From Acidihalobacter yilgarnensis (lineage in GTDB: Bacteria; Pseudomonadota; Gammaproteobacteria; DSM-5130; Acidihalobacteraceae), in the NCBI RefSeq assembly GCF_001753245.1, contig NZ_CP017415.1:2722040-2786039 (forward strand): a stretch of 64,000 nt of DNA, written 5' to 3'. Shown in pieces: positions 55,054 to 63,142 of the stretch. The notes beneath the pieces are model-generated. The model was not told the origin of the DNA. It saw only the letters and a list, made by a program, of their open reading frames with translations, and did not search any database. Made by a program: the position numbers and the translations under genes. How positions within the stretch are numbered: the stretch's first letter is position 1; each line of letters starts with the position of its first letter.

Positions 55054-55715
55054 ATCTCTTTCCTCCGCAATAAAGGTTCAGGTCGCCACGCGCGCGCGTG
55101 GCGACCGCCCCCCCCTATTGCCTTCCATTCGCGATAATCAGTAGCAATACCCATACCGTTTGATCGGTCGGATAAGGCCTGATGCGTCAGGGCAATCGCC
55201 CCATGCCGGGACGTGGGCAGACCCCATTGGGGGACGTCGCCTCATACCGCGACCTCGGCCGACCCTTACCTCTTCGGCACCGGTCATTCGATGGAGACAC
55301 GACAGACGACGGATCCAGAATGACGGATTGCTTGAATCAAGCTTTCAGCTTGGCCGTAGTGCGCAAAGTAAAATTCTGTAGAATTTTGGTGCGGTAGATT
55401 TTGTTTGAAAAACAAGAAATTGAAAGAAGTGTGTACGAAACCTACTGTGGCAGCACAGCCGCAGTAGGTACACCGGTGATCCGTTCGGTTGCTGGAAGCT
55501 TCTATATGGTAATCGTGCTCAGACTCCTGAACGGCCAGTTGGCGGAGATTGCCTAGATCTAACAAATCCATGTTGTCATCTCGTTCTGTTTACCTCTTAA
55601 GTCTCTTTGACCTGAGACTCGCATGCATTTCTGACGTGATCCTAATAGCAAGTTTGAGTTATCACCCGAAACACCCATTGATCTGCTACTCATCCAGGGA
55701 GTGTCTGTGTTGAAT
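55054..55715. other. AT-rich intergenic region with a transposase remnant
   Basis: About 660 bases between the permease gene and the ArsR promoter. The part up to about 55400 has no gene that I can support. The stretch 55418-55571 holds a probable ISL3 transposase fragment, listed separately. No CRISPR or tRNA is seen. Confidence 0.5.
55418..55571 (-). pseudogene. probable ISL3-family transposase N-terminal fragment
   Basis: About 50 residues read MDLLDLGNLRQLAVQESEHDY, then a C-x2-C zinc pair (CTYCGCAATVGF). This looks like the N-terminal zinc-binding part of ISL3-family transposases. The later codons of the frame (to 55284) do not continue the family and contain no catalytic region. The element is thus a small relic. 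Its start lies next to the ArsR upstream region. The identification rests on pattern recall only. Confidence 0.45.
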
Positions 55716-55744
55716 TTGACACAATCGGATTCATGGATTATGTT
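55716..55744 (+). promoter_or_regulatory. sigma70-type promoter of the ArsR-rhodanese locus
   Basis: A perfect -35 TTGACA (55716-55721) and the -10 TATGTT (55739-55744) are 17 bases apart. The ATG of the regulator is 29 bases downstream of the -10. This is the best-looking promoter in the accessory region. Confidence 0.8.
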
Positions 55745-55746
55745 CT

Positions 55747-55764
55747 AACACTCCTTGGAGTGTT
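55747..55764 (+). promoter_or_regulatory. ArsR-type palindromic operator
   Basis: A perfect inverted repeat AACACTCC-TT-GGAGTGTT lies just after the -10 and just before the start codon. A further half site GGAGTGT is at about 55698-55704. It is well placed to block transcription and probably holds the ribosome-binding site (GGAG). It is the likely binding site of the ArsR domain encoded by the next gene. Confidence 0.7.
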
Positions 55765-55772
55765 TACCTCAT

Positions 55773-56036
55773 ATGACTGAACGTGAAATCAAAGATTTGC
55801 TCTACACACAGGTGGCCCGCATTGGCAAGGCGGTTGCCAGCCCCAAGCGTCTGGAACTAATCGAACTGCTTGCCCAGGCGGAGAAATCCGTCGATCAACT
55901 GGCGGCCGAGGCGGGGATTTCTATCAAGCTGGCCAGCGCGCACCTCAAGGAACTACGCCAGGCCCGTTTGGTCGAGACACGGCGGGAAGGCAAGCATGCG
56001 TATTTCGCGGTCATTCGGCCACTGATTTCACGCTGA
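55773..56036 (+). pseudogene. ArsR domain of an ArsR-rhodanese regulator, interrupted by IS21
   Basis: The first 75 codons encode an ArsR/SmtB winged helix: VASPKRLELIELLAQAEKSVDQLAAEAGISIKLASAHLKELRQARLVETRREGKH in outline (recognition helix at IKLASAHLKELR). It then runs into the IS21 end after GKHAYF and stops at 56036. The remainder (YRLADRSV and the rhodanese) is at 58623-59082. There is no cysteine in the ArsR part, so sensing would rely on the rhodanese domain. The truncated protein lacks the last dimerisation helix and may bind DNA poorly. Confidence 0.85.
55989..55996 (+). repeat. left 8-bp target-site duplication of the IS21 element
   Basis: GGCAAGCA immediately precedes the element; an identical copy follows it at 58615-58622. 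It encodes GKH of the host gene. Confidence 0.93.
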
Positions 56037-56117
56037 TTCGGCCACCCATTTCACGCGCATTCGGCCACCCGTTTCACGGCCATTCGGCCACCCGTTTCAC
56101 GGCCATTCGGCCACCCC
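56013..56117 (+). repeat. tandem 23-bp terminal repeats of the IS21 left end
   Basis: Five copies of ATTCGGCCAC spaced 23 bases apart. Each is followed by a GTTTCACG-like segment except the last. The right end has two inverted copies (GTGGCCGAAT at about 58567-58599). They are probably IstA binding sites. There is no spacer variation, so this is not a CRISPR array. Confidence 0.85.
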
Positions 56118-56185
56118 GTGGGCAGGGGGTGACGCAGGACATCATCCACTAGGATCGACCCTTTTAACGGAGCGAAGGGGTCGAG

Positions 56186-57718
56186 ATGGAGCGATTGTCC
56201 ATGCGCAAGATTCGAGAAGTTTTACGACTGCGGTTCGAAGCGCAGTTGCCCGCCCGCCAGGTCGCCGAGAGCGTGCGCATCGCCCGCAGCAGCGTGGCCG
56301 AGTACGAGCGACGCTTTGCTGTCTCGGGTTTGAACTGGCCGCTGCCGGCGGGCTTGAGCGATACCGAGATCGAGCGTCGTCTGTTCCCGCCCGCGTCGGC
56401 GGTACCGGCCGCTACGCGCCCACTACCGGACTGGCCGGTGGTGCATCAGGAACTGCGCCGTCCCGGCGTCACTCTGATGCTGCTGTGGGAAGAGTACCGG
56501 GCGGCTTACCGCGACGGCTTCGCCTATACGTGGTTCTGTACCCACTACCGCCGTTGGGCCGGCAAGCTCGATCGGGTGATGCGCCAGACCCATCGTGCCG
56601 GCGAGAAGCTGTTCGTCGACTATGCCGGCCAGACGGTCGAGATCATCGACCAACACACCGGTGAGGTGCGTACCGCGCAGGTCTTCATCGCGGTGCTCGG
56701 GGCCTCCAACTACACCTACGCCGAGGCGACCTGGACACAGACGCTACCCGACTGGATCGGTGCGCATGTGCGGGCCTTTGAGTTCCTCGGCGGGGTGAGC
56801 GAGGTCGTCGTCCCGGATAACCTGCGTAGCGGCGTCAGCAAGGCGTGCCGTTATGAGCCGGACCTCAACCCCAGCTATGCGGAACTGGCCGAGCACTATG
56901 GCGTGGCGGTCGTCCCCGCACGCGTGCGCAAGCCGCGCGACAAGGCCAAGGTCGAGAACGCCGTGCTGGTGGTCGAGCGCTGGATCCTCGCCGCCTTGCG
57001 TCATCGCACCTTCTTCACGTTGAAGGAACTCAATGCCGCGATCGCGACCCTGCTGGAGCGGCTCAACAACCGCCCGTTCAAGAAGCTGCCCGGCACACGC
57101 CGTGAGGCCTTCGAACAGATCGATCAGCCCGCCCTGCGGGTGTTGCCCGCCACGCCCTATGTGTTCGCCACCTGGAAAAAGGTCCGGGTACACATCGACT
57201 ACCACGTCGAGGTCGACGGCCATTACTACTCAGTGCCGTACGCCCTGGTCAGGCAACAGCTCGATGCCCGGCTGACCGCCCATACCCTGGAGTGCTTCCA
57301 CAAGGGCCAGCGCGTCGCCAGCCATGTACGCTCCCCGGCCAAGGGCCGTCACACCACGATCACCGCGCACATGCCCAAGGCCCACCGTGAGTATGCCGAA
57401 TGGACGCCGCAGCGACTGGTGCGCTGGGCCGAGAAAAGCGGTCCGGCCACCGCCGGGGTGATCAGCCAGGTCCTGTCCCGGCCGCATCCCCAGCAAGGCT
57501 TCCGCTCTTGCTTAGGGATCATGCGCCTGGGTGAACGCTTCGGTCAGGATCGCCTCGAAGCCGCCTGCCAACGCGCCCTGCTGCTCGGCGCCTGTCGCTA
57601 CAAGAGCCTCGAATCGATCCTCAAGCGCGGTCTCGATCGCCAGCCTCTGCCCGAACAACAGGCACTGTCCTTACCCGAGGCGCACGACCATCTGCGTGGC
57701 CCCGGCTACTACCACTGA
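56186..57718 (+). CDS. istA: IS21-family transposase IstA
   Basis: A 510-residue transposase. An N-terminal HTH (IREVLRLRFEAQLPARQVAESVRIARSSVAEYERR in outline, with ARQVAESVRI as recognition part) is followed by the DDE catalytic core: FVDYAGQTVEI, VVPDNLRSGVSKA, and KAKVENAVLVVERWI. The C-terminal part is a beta-barrel (WKKVRVHIDYHVEVDGHYYSVP). All three acidic residues are present. It works with the ATPase IstB, encoded 31 bases downstream. Confidence 0.95.
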   Translation: MERLSMRKIREVLRLRFEAQLPARQVAESVRIARSSVAEYERRFAVSGLNWPLPAGLSDTEIERRLFPPASAVPAATRPLPDWPVVHQELRRPGVTLMLLWEEYRAAYRDGFAYTWFCTHYRRWAGKLDRVMRQTHRAGEKLFVDYAGQTVEIIDQHTGEVRTAQVFIAVLGASNYTYAEATWTQTLPDWIGAHVRAFEFLGGVSEVVVPDNLRSGVSKACRYEPDLNPSYAELAEHYGVAVVPARVRKPRDKAKVENAVLVVERWILAALRHRTFFTLKELNAAIATLLERLNNRPFKKLPGTRREAFEQIDQPALRVLPATPYVFATWKKVRVHIDYHVEVDGHYYSVPYALVRQQLDARLTAHTLECFHKGQRVASHVRSPAKGRHTTITAHMPKAHREYAEWTPQRLVRWAEKSGPATAGVISQVLSRPHPQQGFRSCLGIMRLGERFGQDRLEAACQRALLLGACRYKSLESILKRGLDRQPLPEQQALSLPEAHDHLRGPGYYH

Positions 57719-57749
57719 TCCTTCACCCATCCAACAAGGGACACACACC

Positions 57750-58508
57750 ATGTTGCACCATCCCACCCTGGACAAGCTCCAGCAACTGCGCCTGACCGGC
57801 ATGCACAAGGCGCTGCGTGACCAACTCGCCTTGCCCGAGATCGAAGACCTGAGCTTCGAGGAACGCCTCGGCCTACTCGCCGACCGCGAACTGACCGAGC
57901 GTGAGGATCGCCGTCTACAGACGCGGTTGCGCCAGGCCAAGCTCAAACAAAACGCCTGCCTGGAGGACATCGACTACCGCACCCGGCGTGGCCTCGACAA
58001 AGGCCTGATCACCCAACTGGCCACCGGCCAATGGATCCGTGAGGGTCTCAATCTGCTGCTCCTGGGTCCCACCGGCGTGGGCAAGACCTGGATCGCCTGT
58101 GCACTCGCCCAGCAGGCCTGTCGGCAGGGTTTTACCACTCGCTACCTGCGGGCCCCCAGGCTGTTCGAGGATCTGCAACTCGCCCACGCCGATGGGCGCT
58201 TCCCCAAGCTCATGGCCAGCCTCGCCAAAACCGACTTGATCGTGCTCGACGACTGGGGCCTCGGCCCGCTGGACGCCACCGCACGGCGTGATCTGCTGGA
58301 ACTGCTCGACGACCGCCACGGCCAGCGCGCCACGCTCGTGACCAGCCAGTTACCGGTCGAGCACTGGCACGAGATCATCGGCGATCCCACCCTAGCCGAT
58401 GCCATCCTCGACCGCCTCGTGCACAACGGCTATCGAATCACCCTCAAGGGCGAATCAATGCGCAAACGGCGAGCCAGGAACTTGACCGTCTCCACCGACT
58501 CCGAGTAA
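57750..58508 (+). CDS. istB: IS21-family helper ATPase IstB
   Basis: A 252-residue DnaA/DnaC-like AAA+ ATPase. Walker A LGPTGVGKTWIA at about residues 106-117, and Walker B LIVLDDWGLG at about 165-174. N-terminal helical part LDKLQQLRLTGMHKALRDQ binds IstA or DNA. It assists target capture and strand transfer. The ATG at 57750 is preceded by AAGGGA. Both genes look complete, so the element may still be mobile. Confidence 0.95.
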   Translation: MLHHPTLDKLQQLRLTGMHKALRDQLALPEIEDLSFEERLGLLADRELTEREDRRLQTRLRQAKLKQNACLEDIDYRTRRGLDKGLITQLATGQWIREGLNLLLLGPTGVGKTWIACALAQQACRQGFTTRYLRAPRLFEDLQLAHADGRFPKLMASLAKTDLIVLDDWGLGPLDATARRDLLELLDDRHGQRATLVTSQLPVEHWHEIIGDPTLADAILDRLVHNGYRITLKGESMRKRRARNLTVSTDSE

Positions 58509-58578
58509 CAATGCAAACCCTGCGTCGCTTCGCTCCGACTGCCCCGGCCGAATCACCGTGAAACAGGTGGCCGAATAA

Positions 58579-59082
58579 ATGCGAAACAGGTGGCCGAATC
58601 ACGCGAAATACGCAGGCAAGCACGTGTTTTATCGCCTCGCTGATCGTAGTGTGGCGGATTTCTGGGTGAGTGTCCGATCACTGGCCGAGGCGCATTTGCT
58701 TGAACTGAAGGATGCACTCGCCAGGATGTCGGAAGAGACGGCAAAACTGACCCCAATCAACCGTACGCAGATGCTTGAACTAGCCAAGCGGGGCGAGGTT
58801 GTCGTACTGGACGTGCGTCCCGAGACGGAATTCGCTGCAGGTCACCTACCGTACGCGCTCTCCATACCACTTGCCCAGGTACGCAAACGCCTGGCGGAAC
58901 TGCCGCAAGACATACCCATCGTGGCGTATTGTCGCGGGCCATTCTGCGTGATGGCCAAAGAGGCCGTGACCTTATTGAGCCGGGAAGGTTATCGGGCCAC
59001 GCGCCTTGAAGATGGCGTAGCGGAGTGGCGGGCGCAAGGTCTGCCGGTCGAGGCAAGGCTGTGCCCTGCGTTCGGTGACTAA
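58579..59082 (+). pseudogene. rhodanese part of the ArsR-rhodanese regulator, downstream of IS21
   Basis: The frame continues the split regulator from 58623 (GKHVFYRLADRSV), with the last ArsR helix and a rhodanese domain at EVVVLDVRPETEFAAGHLPYAL and the active loop VAYCRGPFCVMAKEA. The active site has two cysteines (CRGPFC), typical of ArsR-rhodanese fusions. An ATG at 58579 inside the IS gives a 167-residue chimeric reading (MRNRWPNHAKY...), which may allow production of the rhodanese part. Deleting the IS and one repeat rejoins the parts into one 227-residue ORF. Confidence 0.85.
58615..58622 (+). repeat. right 8-bp target-site duplication of the IS21 element
   Basis: GGCAAGCA, identical to 55989-55996, directly after the CGCA end of the element. 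Confidence 0.93.
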
Positions 59083-59155
59083 TGCAGGCAAACAAACACT
59101 TGACAGCCATCAAGGATGACTGACCGCAAATCTATCTCATTGAGGAGGATAGACC

Positions 59156-59911
59156 ATGTTTTTCAGACAACTGCCCACAAAGGATGCCACTCTGTCCTAC
59201 CTGTTCGGCTGCGGTTCCTGCCATGTGGCCGTGGCCGTCGATCCCGTGCGGGGAGACGAAGACTGGTTCATCGAGGAAGCCCGTAAGCAGGATGTTCGCA
59301 TCACGCATGTCATCGACACGCATATTCACGCCGACCATTACTCCGGCGGCCGCTCATTGGCCGAACGTAGCGGCGGCCTTTATTGCCTGCATGAGTCGGA
59401 CAAAGGCAATGTTCAATTCGATTTCGAGGCGCTAGCGGATAAACAACGCATTGAGGTGGGCAACGTCGCCATTGACGTGATGCACACGCCCGGACATACC
59501 CCGGATTCGGTATGCCTTCTGGTCACCGACAAGCGCCGCGGCGATCAACCCTGGTTCGTGTTGACCGGAGACACGCTGTTCGTGGGCGCAGTGGGTCGCC
59601 CCGATCTCGCGGACAGAGAGGTTGAAATGGCCGACCAACTATGGGACAGCCTACGTGAAAAATTGCTGGATCTGCCCGATGAAACGGAAATCTATGCAGG
59701 ACATGTGGCAGGCAGCGTGTGCGGTGCGGGCATCTCAGGTAAACCGGTCTCGACCATCGGATTCGAAAAACGCTGGAATCCCATGCTGAGCATGCCCCGC
59801 GAAGCGTTTGTCGAAGCCTTGACCCTGGAAATTCCGCAGCGTCCCGCCGAAATGGATCGCATGGTCGAGGCCAATCTTGGACTCAAACCAGCTCCTTCCG
59901 TTGTAGTTTAA
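59156..59911 (+). CDS. ETHE1-type MBL-fold metallo-hydrolase (putative persulfide dioxygenase)
   Basis: A 251-residue metallo-beta-lactamase-fold protein. Metal ligands in DTHIHADHYSGG (HxHxDH, about residues 57-62), PGHTPDSV (about 112) and GDTLFVGAVGRPDL (about 141) match the ETHE1 persulfide dioxygenase group, including the GRxD step typical of it. These enzymes oxidise glutathione persulfide to sulfite. The ATG follows GAGGAGG. It lies 73 bases after the ArsR-rhodanese gene, its probable regulator, and 9 bases before an MFS gene. A glyoxalase II role is possible but less likely. Confidence 0.86.
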   Translation: MFFRQLPTKDATLSYLFGCGSCHVAVAVDPVRGDEDWFIEEARKQDVRITHVIDTHIHADHYSGGRSLAERSGGLYCLHESDKGNVQFDFEALADKQRIEVGNVAIDVMHTPGHTPDSVCLLVTDKRRGDQPWFVLTGDTLFVGAVGRPDLADREVEMADQLWDSLREKLLDLPDETEIYAGHVAGSVCGAGISGKPVSTIGFEKRWNPMLSMPREAFVEALTLEIPQRPAEMDRMVEANLGLKPAPSVVV

Positions 59912-59920
59912 GGCATTGCG

Positions 59921-61249
59921 ATGAATTTCGATCCCACCGTGAGTCAAGACGAAGCCCACCAGCGCGGTATCCGTCTCAATGTCTGGCAATTTTTCATGCA
60001 GACTCTGCAAGTGGTGTTCGTCGGTCTGACCTTGGGCACTGAGCGAACCGTGCTGCCGGCATTGTCTGCCGATTTCGGCGTGTCCAAAGGGGCCTTTCTG
60101 TGGCTGGCCTCCTTCGTCATCGCATTCGGTTTCGTCAAGGGGCTCGTGAACTTCGCCGCTGGCACCATGGCCGATCGCATCGGACGCAAACGGGTGCTGC
60201 TGCTCGGTTGGCTGGCGGCCTTACCGATCCCTTTCCTGTTGCTGTACGCACAGAGCTGGGGCTGGGTCGTCATCGCGAACGTATTCCTCGGCATCAGTCA
60301 GGGACTGGCCTGGTCGGTCACCGTGATCAGCATGGTGGATCTGGCACGTACCGAACAACGAGGTCTGGCGGTGGGGATCAATGAGTTCGGTGGCTATGCC
60401 GCCATGGGCGTAGCCGGGCTGACGACGGGAGTCCTGGCGACCGCTTACGGTCCGCGAGTCGCACTGTTCGGGTTTTCGCTGGGAGTGATTCTGCTCGCCG
60501 CGTTGACTACCCTCTGGTTTGTGCGCGAGACGCTAGGTTTCGCCCATGCCGAGAGCCGCGCCCACCGCGAAGGACGCCATGACGGCCCAAAGGCGCGCAT
60601 TCCACAAACCCGTTCCGAGCAACCCGGCGCCTGGGAGATATTCCTACTGGTGTCATTCCGTCACCCCACTCTGCGCGCGCTCAGTCAGGCCGGCGTGATC
60701 AATAAAGTGGCCGATACGCTGGTATGGATTCTTTTTCCGATTTATCTACATCAGCGCGGTCTCGGACTGATCGGCATCGGCTGGATCACCGGTGTTTATG
60801 CGGCGGTGTGGGGTATCTCACAGCTGTGGAGCGGCCCGCTGTCCGACCGTATTGGCCGCAAGTGGCTGATCGCTTCCGGATTATGGCTCTTGGCACTGGG
60901 CATCCTGGGCGTGTTGCTGCTGCAAGGACTCACCCTCTGGCTAGCGGCCGCAGCTCTCATGGGAACCGGCATGGCGATGCTGTATCCCAACATCATCGCC
61001 GCGGTTAACGACATCTCCGATCCGCACTGGCGAGGTGCTTCGTTGGGCGCGTATCGCTACTGGCGCGACACTGGCTACGCCATCGGCGGCCTGCTGCTGG
61101 GCTGGGTGGCCCAGGCCAGCCACCACGTTGTGCCGGCGTTCTGGACCACAATCGCATTGCTGCTGATATCGGGCGCCTGGGTCGCTTTTGGCAGTGAGGA
61201 AACGCACCCGCGGATCAATCCAGCGCCAACACCGAACGATGTGTTGTAA
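59921..61249 (+). CDS. MFS transporter linked to the persulfide locus
   Basis: A 442-residue major facilitator protein with 12 helices. The loop 2-3 signature GTMADRIGRKRVLLLG (about residues 82-97) and the second-half repeat SGPLSDRIGRKWLIASG are intact. The N-terminal hydrophilic stretch (about 30 residues) precedes helix 1. It starts 9 bases after the MBL gene and so is in the same operon. Export or import of a sulfur compound, or sulfite, is plausible by context only. Confidence 0.86.
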   Translation: MNFDPTVSQDEAHQRGIRLNVWQFFMQTLQVVFVGLTLGTERTVLPALSADFGVSKGAFLWLASFVIAFGFVKGLVNFAAGTMADRIGRKRVLLLGWLAALPIPFLLLYAQSWGWVVIANVFLGISQGLAWSVTVISMVDLARTEQRGLAVGINEFGGYAAMGVAGLTTGVLATAYGPRVALFGFSLGVILLAALTTLWFVRETLGFAHAESRAHREGRHDGPKARIPQTRSEQPGAWEIFLLVSFRHPTLRALSQAGVINKVADTLVWILFPIYLHQRGLGLIGIGWITGVYAAVWGISQLWSGPLSDRIGRKWLIASGLWLLALGILGVLLLQGLTLWLAAAALMGTGMAMLYPNIIAAVNDISDPHWRGASLGAYRYWRDTGYAIGGLLLGWVAQASHHVVPAFWTTIALLLISGAWVAFGSEETHPRINPAPTPNDVL

Positions 61250-61374
61250 AGGATATTCCCGTGGAATCAGAAACGCGCCCTGCCAGGGCTTAGCTGAAAT
61301 GGATAATAACTTTTCGAGCGCTCATCGGCGCCCAGGAAGTAAAGTGCAATCGCCAGTTTTTTACTCGGGGTTAT

Positions 61375-62558
61375 ATGAAAAAAAAGGTCGTCATTGCAGG
61401 CAATGGATTCGCTTCTCTGTTTTTCATCATGTACTTTCTTGCTAGTCCTGCCTTCCCCTTCTTTGCCTGGTTCATTCGGAGAATCCATTCCCGCTACGAC
61501 ATCACCGTGATCGGAAACGGGGTATTCGTATACATCCCGGCAATCCCTGGATTTCTGACTGGAAAGCGGAACAAAGCAGGCATTACGGTCGACATTCGTC
61601 CCTTCCTGCAGCGGAGAAACATTCGTTTTGTCGAAGGCCAGGTGACCGATGTGCGGGATAACGGAAGAACGGTGATCACGGACCGGGGAACGTACACGAA
61701 TGACGCCCTCTTTCTCGGCACGGGTCCGTCTTTCAGGAAAGATGATATCCCAGGAACGGAGGAGCACACCTATTCGCCTTGTTATGGACCCGATGACATG
61801 GAGCGTTTCATGGCTAAGCTTGCGTCGCTAGACGGCGGGATCGTCTATATCGGATTCAAGATCAACAAGACGGACGGTTTTGTCGCCGGACGCACCGGGC
61901 CGATGTATGAGTGCGTCTGCCTTCTGGATTATGCCTTGAGAAAAAGAGGAGTGCGTGATCAGTTCGAGATTCATTTTTTTTCACCCAATCGAAACCCAGG
62001 AGAAAAAGGTGTGCTCACAGACCGGCTCCGAGAGCGGGAGATCATTCTTGACGACGGGTATGCTCCTGTCGAATTCGTCGAGGGGGCATGGTCAATCCGG
62101 ACGGCACTTTCCGCAAAGCTGATTTGGTGCTCTATTCGCCGGAAATGACTGGTCCAAAATTCGCGCAACAGTCCTGCCTTCCCATTTCTGTGGGAGGCCA
62201 CCTTGATGTCGATCGATATGGGCAAGCCAGGGAATTACATAATGTGTTTGCCGCAGGCGATTGCGCCAGTCATGAAGCCCCTCCGCCATGGGTGCCGCAT
62301 CAGGCCCATATGGCACAGCTACGCGCCAAAGCGGCGGCACGAAACATGAAGGCCGTGCTAGCCGGAAAGAGCGCAACCAATCGCTATCGCCACGAACTTT
62401 CGTGCATACTGGATATGGAGAATGACGCGTTATGGATGCACGTCTCTGAAGACGGCAAACCACCATTCTGGAATATTTTTCCTAGACGCTCAAAAATACT
62501 GATTCGCGTTAAAGGGTCGTTCGAGTGGATATTTCTATATTATCTTCGGCATTTATAA
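61375..62558 (+). CDS. SQR/flavocytochrome-c-like FAD oxidoreductase, frameshifted
   Basis: An NAD(P)/FAD-type flavoprotein of about 394 residues. The first frame starts with VVIAGNGFASLF (FAD loop), then ITVIGNGVFVYIPAIPG, ALFLGTGPSF and TGPMYECVCLLDYALRKRG, and breaks off after FVEG at 62080. The second frame resumes with MVNPDGTFRKADLVL and NVFAAGDCASHE (second FAD motif) and ends at 62558. One more G in the G5 run (62082-62086) joins them as VEGGMVNPDG. Cysteines in SPCYGP, YECVC and QQSCLP may be the redox-active ones of a sulfide:quinone reductase. The gene is AT-richer than its surroundings and looks acquired. Its end lies 42 bases before an IS21 relic. Confidence 0.78.
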
Positions 62559-62600
62559 AAACCACTGAAATCTAAAATTTCAACAACCTGCTGTTAAATC

Positions 62601-63051
62601 TGCGTATTTTTCGTTCATTCGCTCACCCGTTTCGCCGCCATCAGGACATCACCGTTCTAGGATCGACTTTTTCAACGGCGCGAGGGGTGCGCAATCGAGC
62701 GATTGTCCATGCGCAAAATCCGAGATGTTTTGCGACGGCAGCTCAAGATGCAGCTATTTGTTCGCGCTGACCATGATACTTAAAGCCGACCGCTGCCTGA
62801 CATTGACCGACACTCCATCAGCCCCGGCGTAGCTCTGCCGTTGCTGTGGGAAGATAGTATCCTGCGACCCCCTGGAGACTCTGCCGATACCGGGTAAGCT
62901 TGATCTGGTTGCGCTAGGCCCATCGCGCCGACAAGCAGTGTTCGTCGACTACGCCGGGTAAACAGCCGAGATCATCGGCCCCTCCTCCCCCATCGATTCC
63001 GTCTCAAGCCGATACCATCCTCGACCGCCTCGTACACGACAGCTATCGTAG
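62601..63051 (+). mobile_element. decayed IS21 relic related to the intact element
   Basis: The left end TGCGTATTTTTCGTTCATTCG matches the left end of the intact element with changes. It is followed by a stretch matching the istA leader and start (AGGATCGACTTTTTCAACGG; GCGATTGTCCATGCGCAAA), then shreds of istA (GTTCGTCGACTACGCCGGGT) and the 3' end of istB (CATCCTCGACCGCCTCGT). Most internal sequence is deleted, and all frames are broken. No right inverted repeat was found. It is a diverged copy, older than the intact one and in the same orientation. Confidence 0.82.
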
Positions 63052-63142
63052 CTGATCTCCGGTCCGCTTGATGCCCCAAGGACCTCAAATAAGGGAGCGT
63101 CTGGCTCATGGCCGCGAGGGTGGCGTGGCGCCACATGCGCAA

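Larger units (their letters stand above)
55997..58614 (+). mobile_element. complete IS21-family insertion sequence
   Basis: A 2618-bp element. Ends are TGCGTATTTCGCG on the left and CGCGAAATACGCA on the right, perfect inverted repeats of 13 bp beginning with TG. It is flanked by an 8-bp target duplication GGCAAGCA, within the size range reported for IS21. Inside are istA (56186-57718) and istB (57750-58508), both intact. Multiple ATTCGGCCAC repeats with a 23-bp spacing lie inside the left end, and inverted copies lie inside the right end, as expected for IstA binding sites. Insertion looks recent because the target duplication is perfect. Confidence 0.95.

Noticed and set aside
55439-55469. 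Inverted repeat ACCTACTG/CAGTAGGT as a regulatory site
   Set aside because: It lies inside the probable transposase fragment, in the zinc-finger codons, and has no promoter nearby.
56013-56117. Regularly spaced repeats resembling a small CRISPR array
   Set aside because: Units are tandem, nearly identical and at an IS21 end with inverted copies at the other end; no variable spacers or cas genes.
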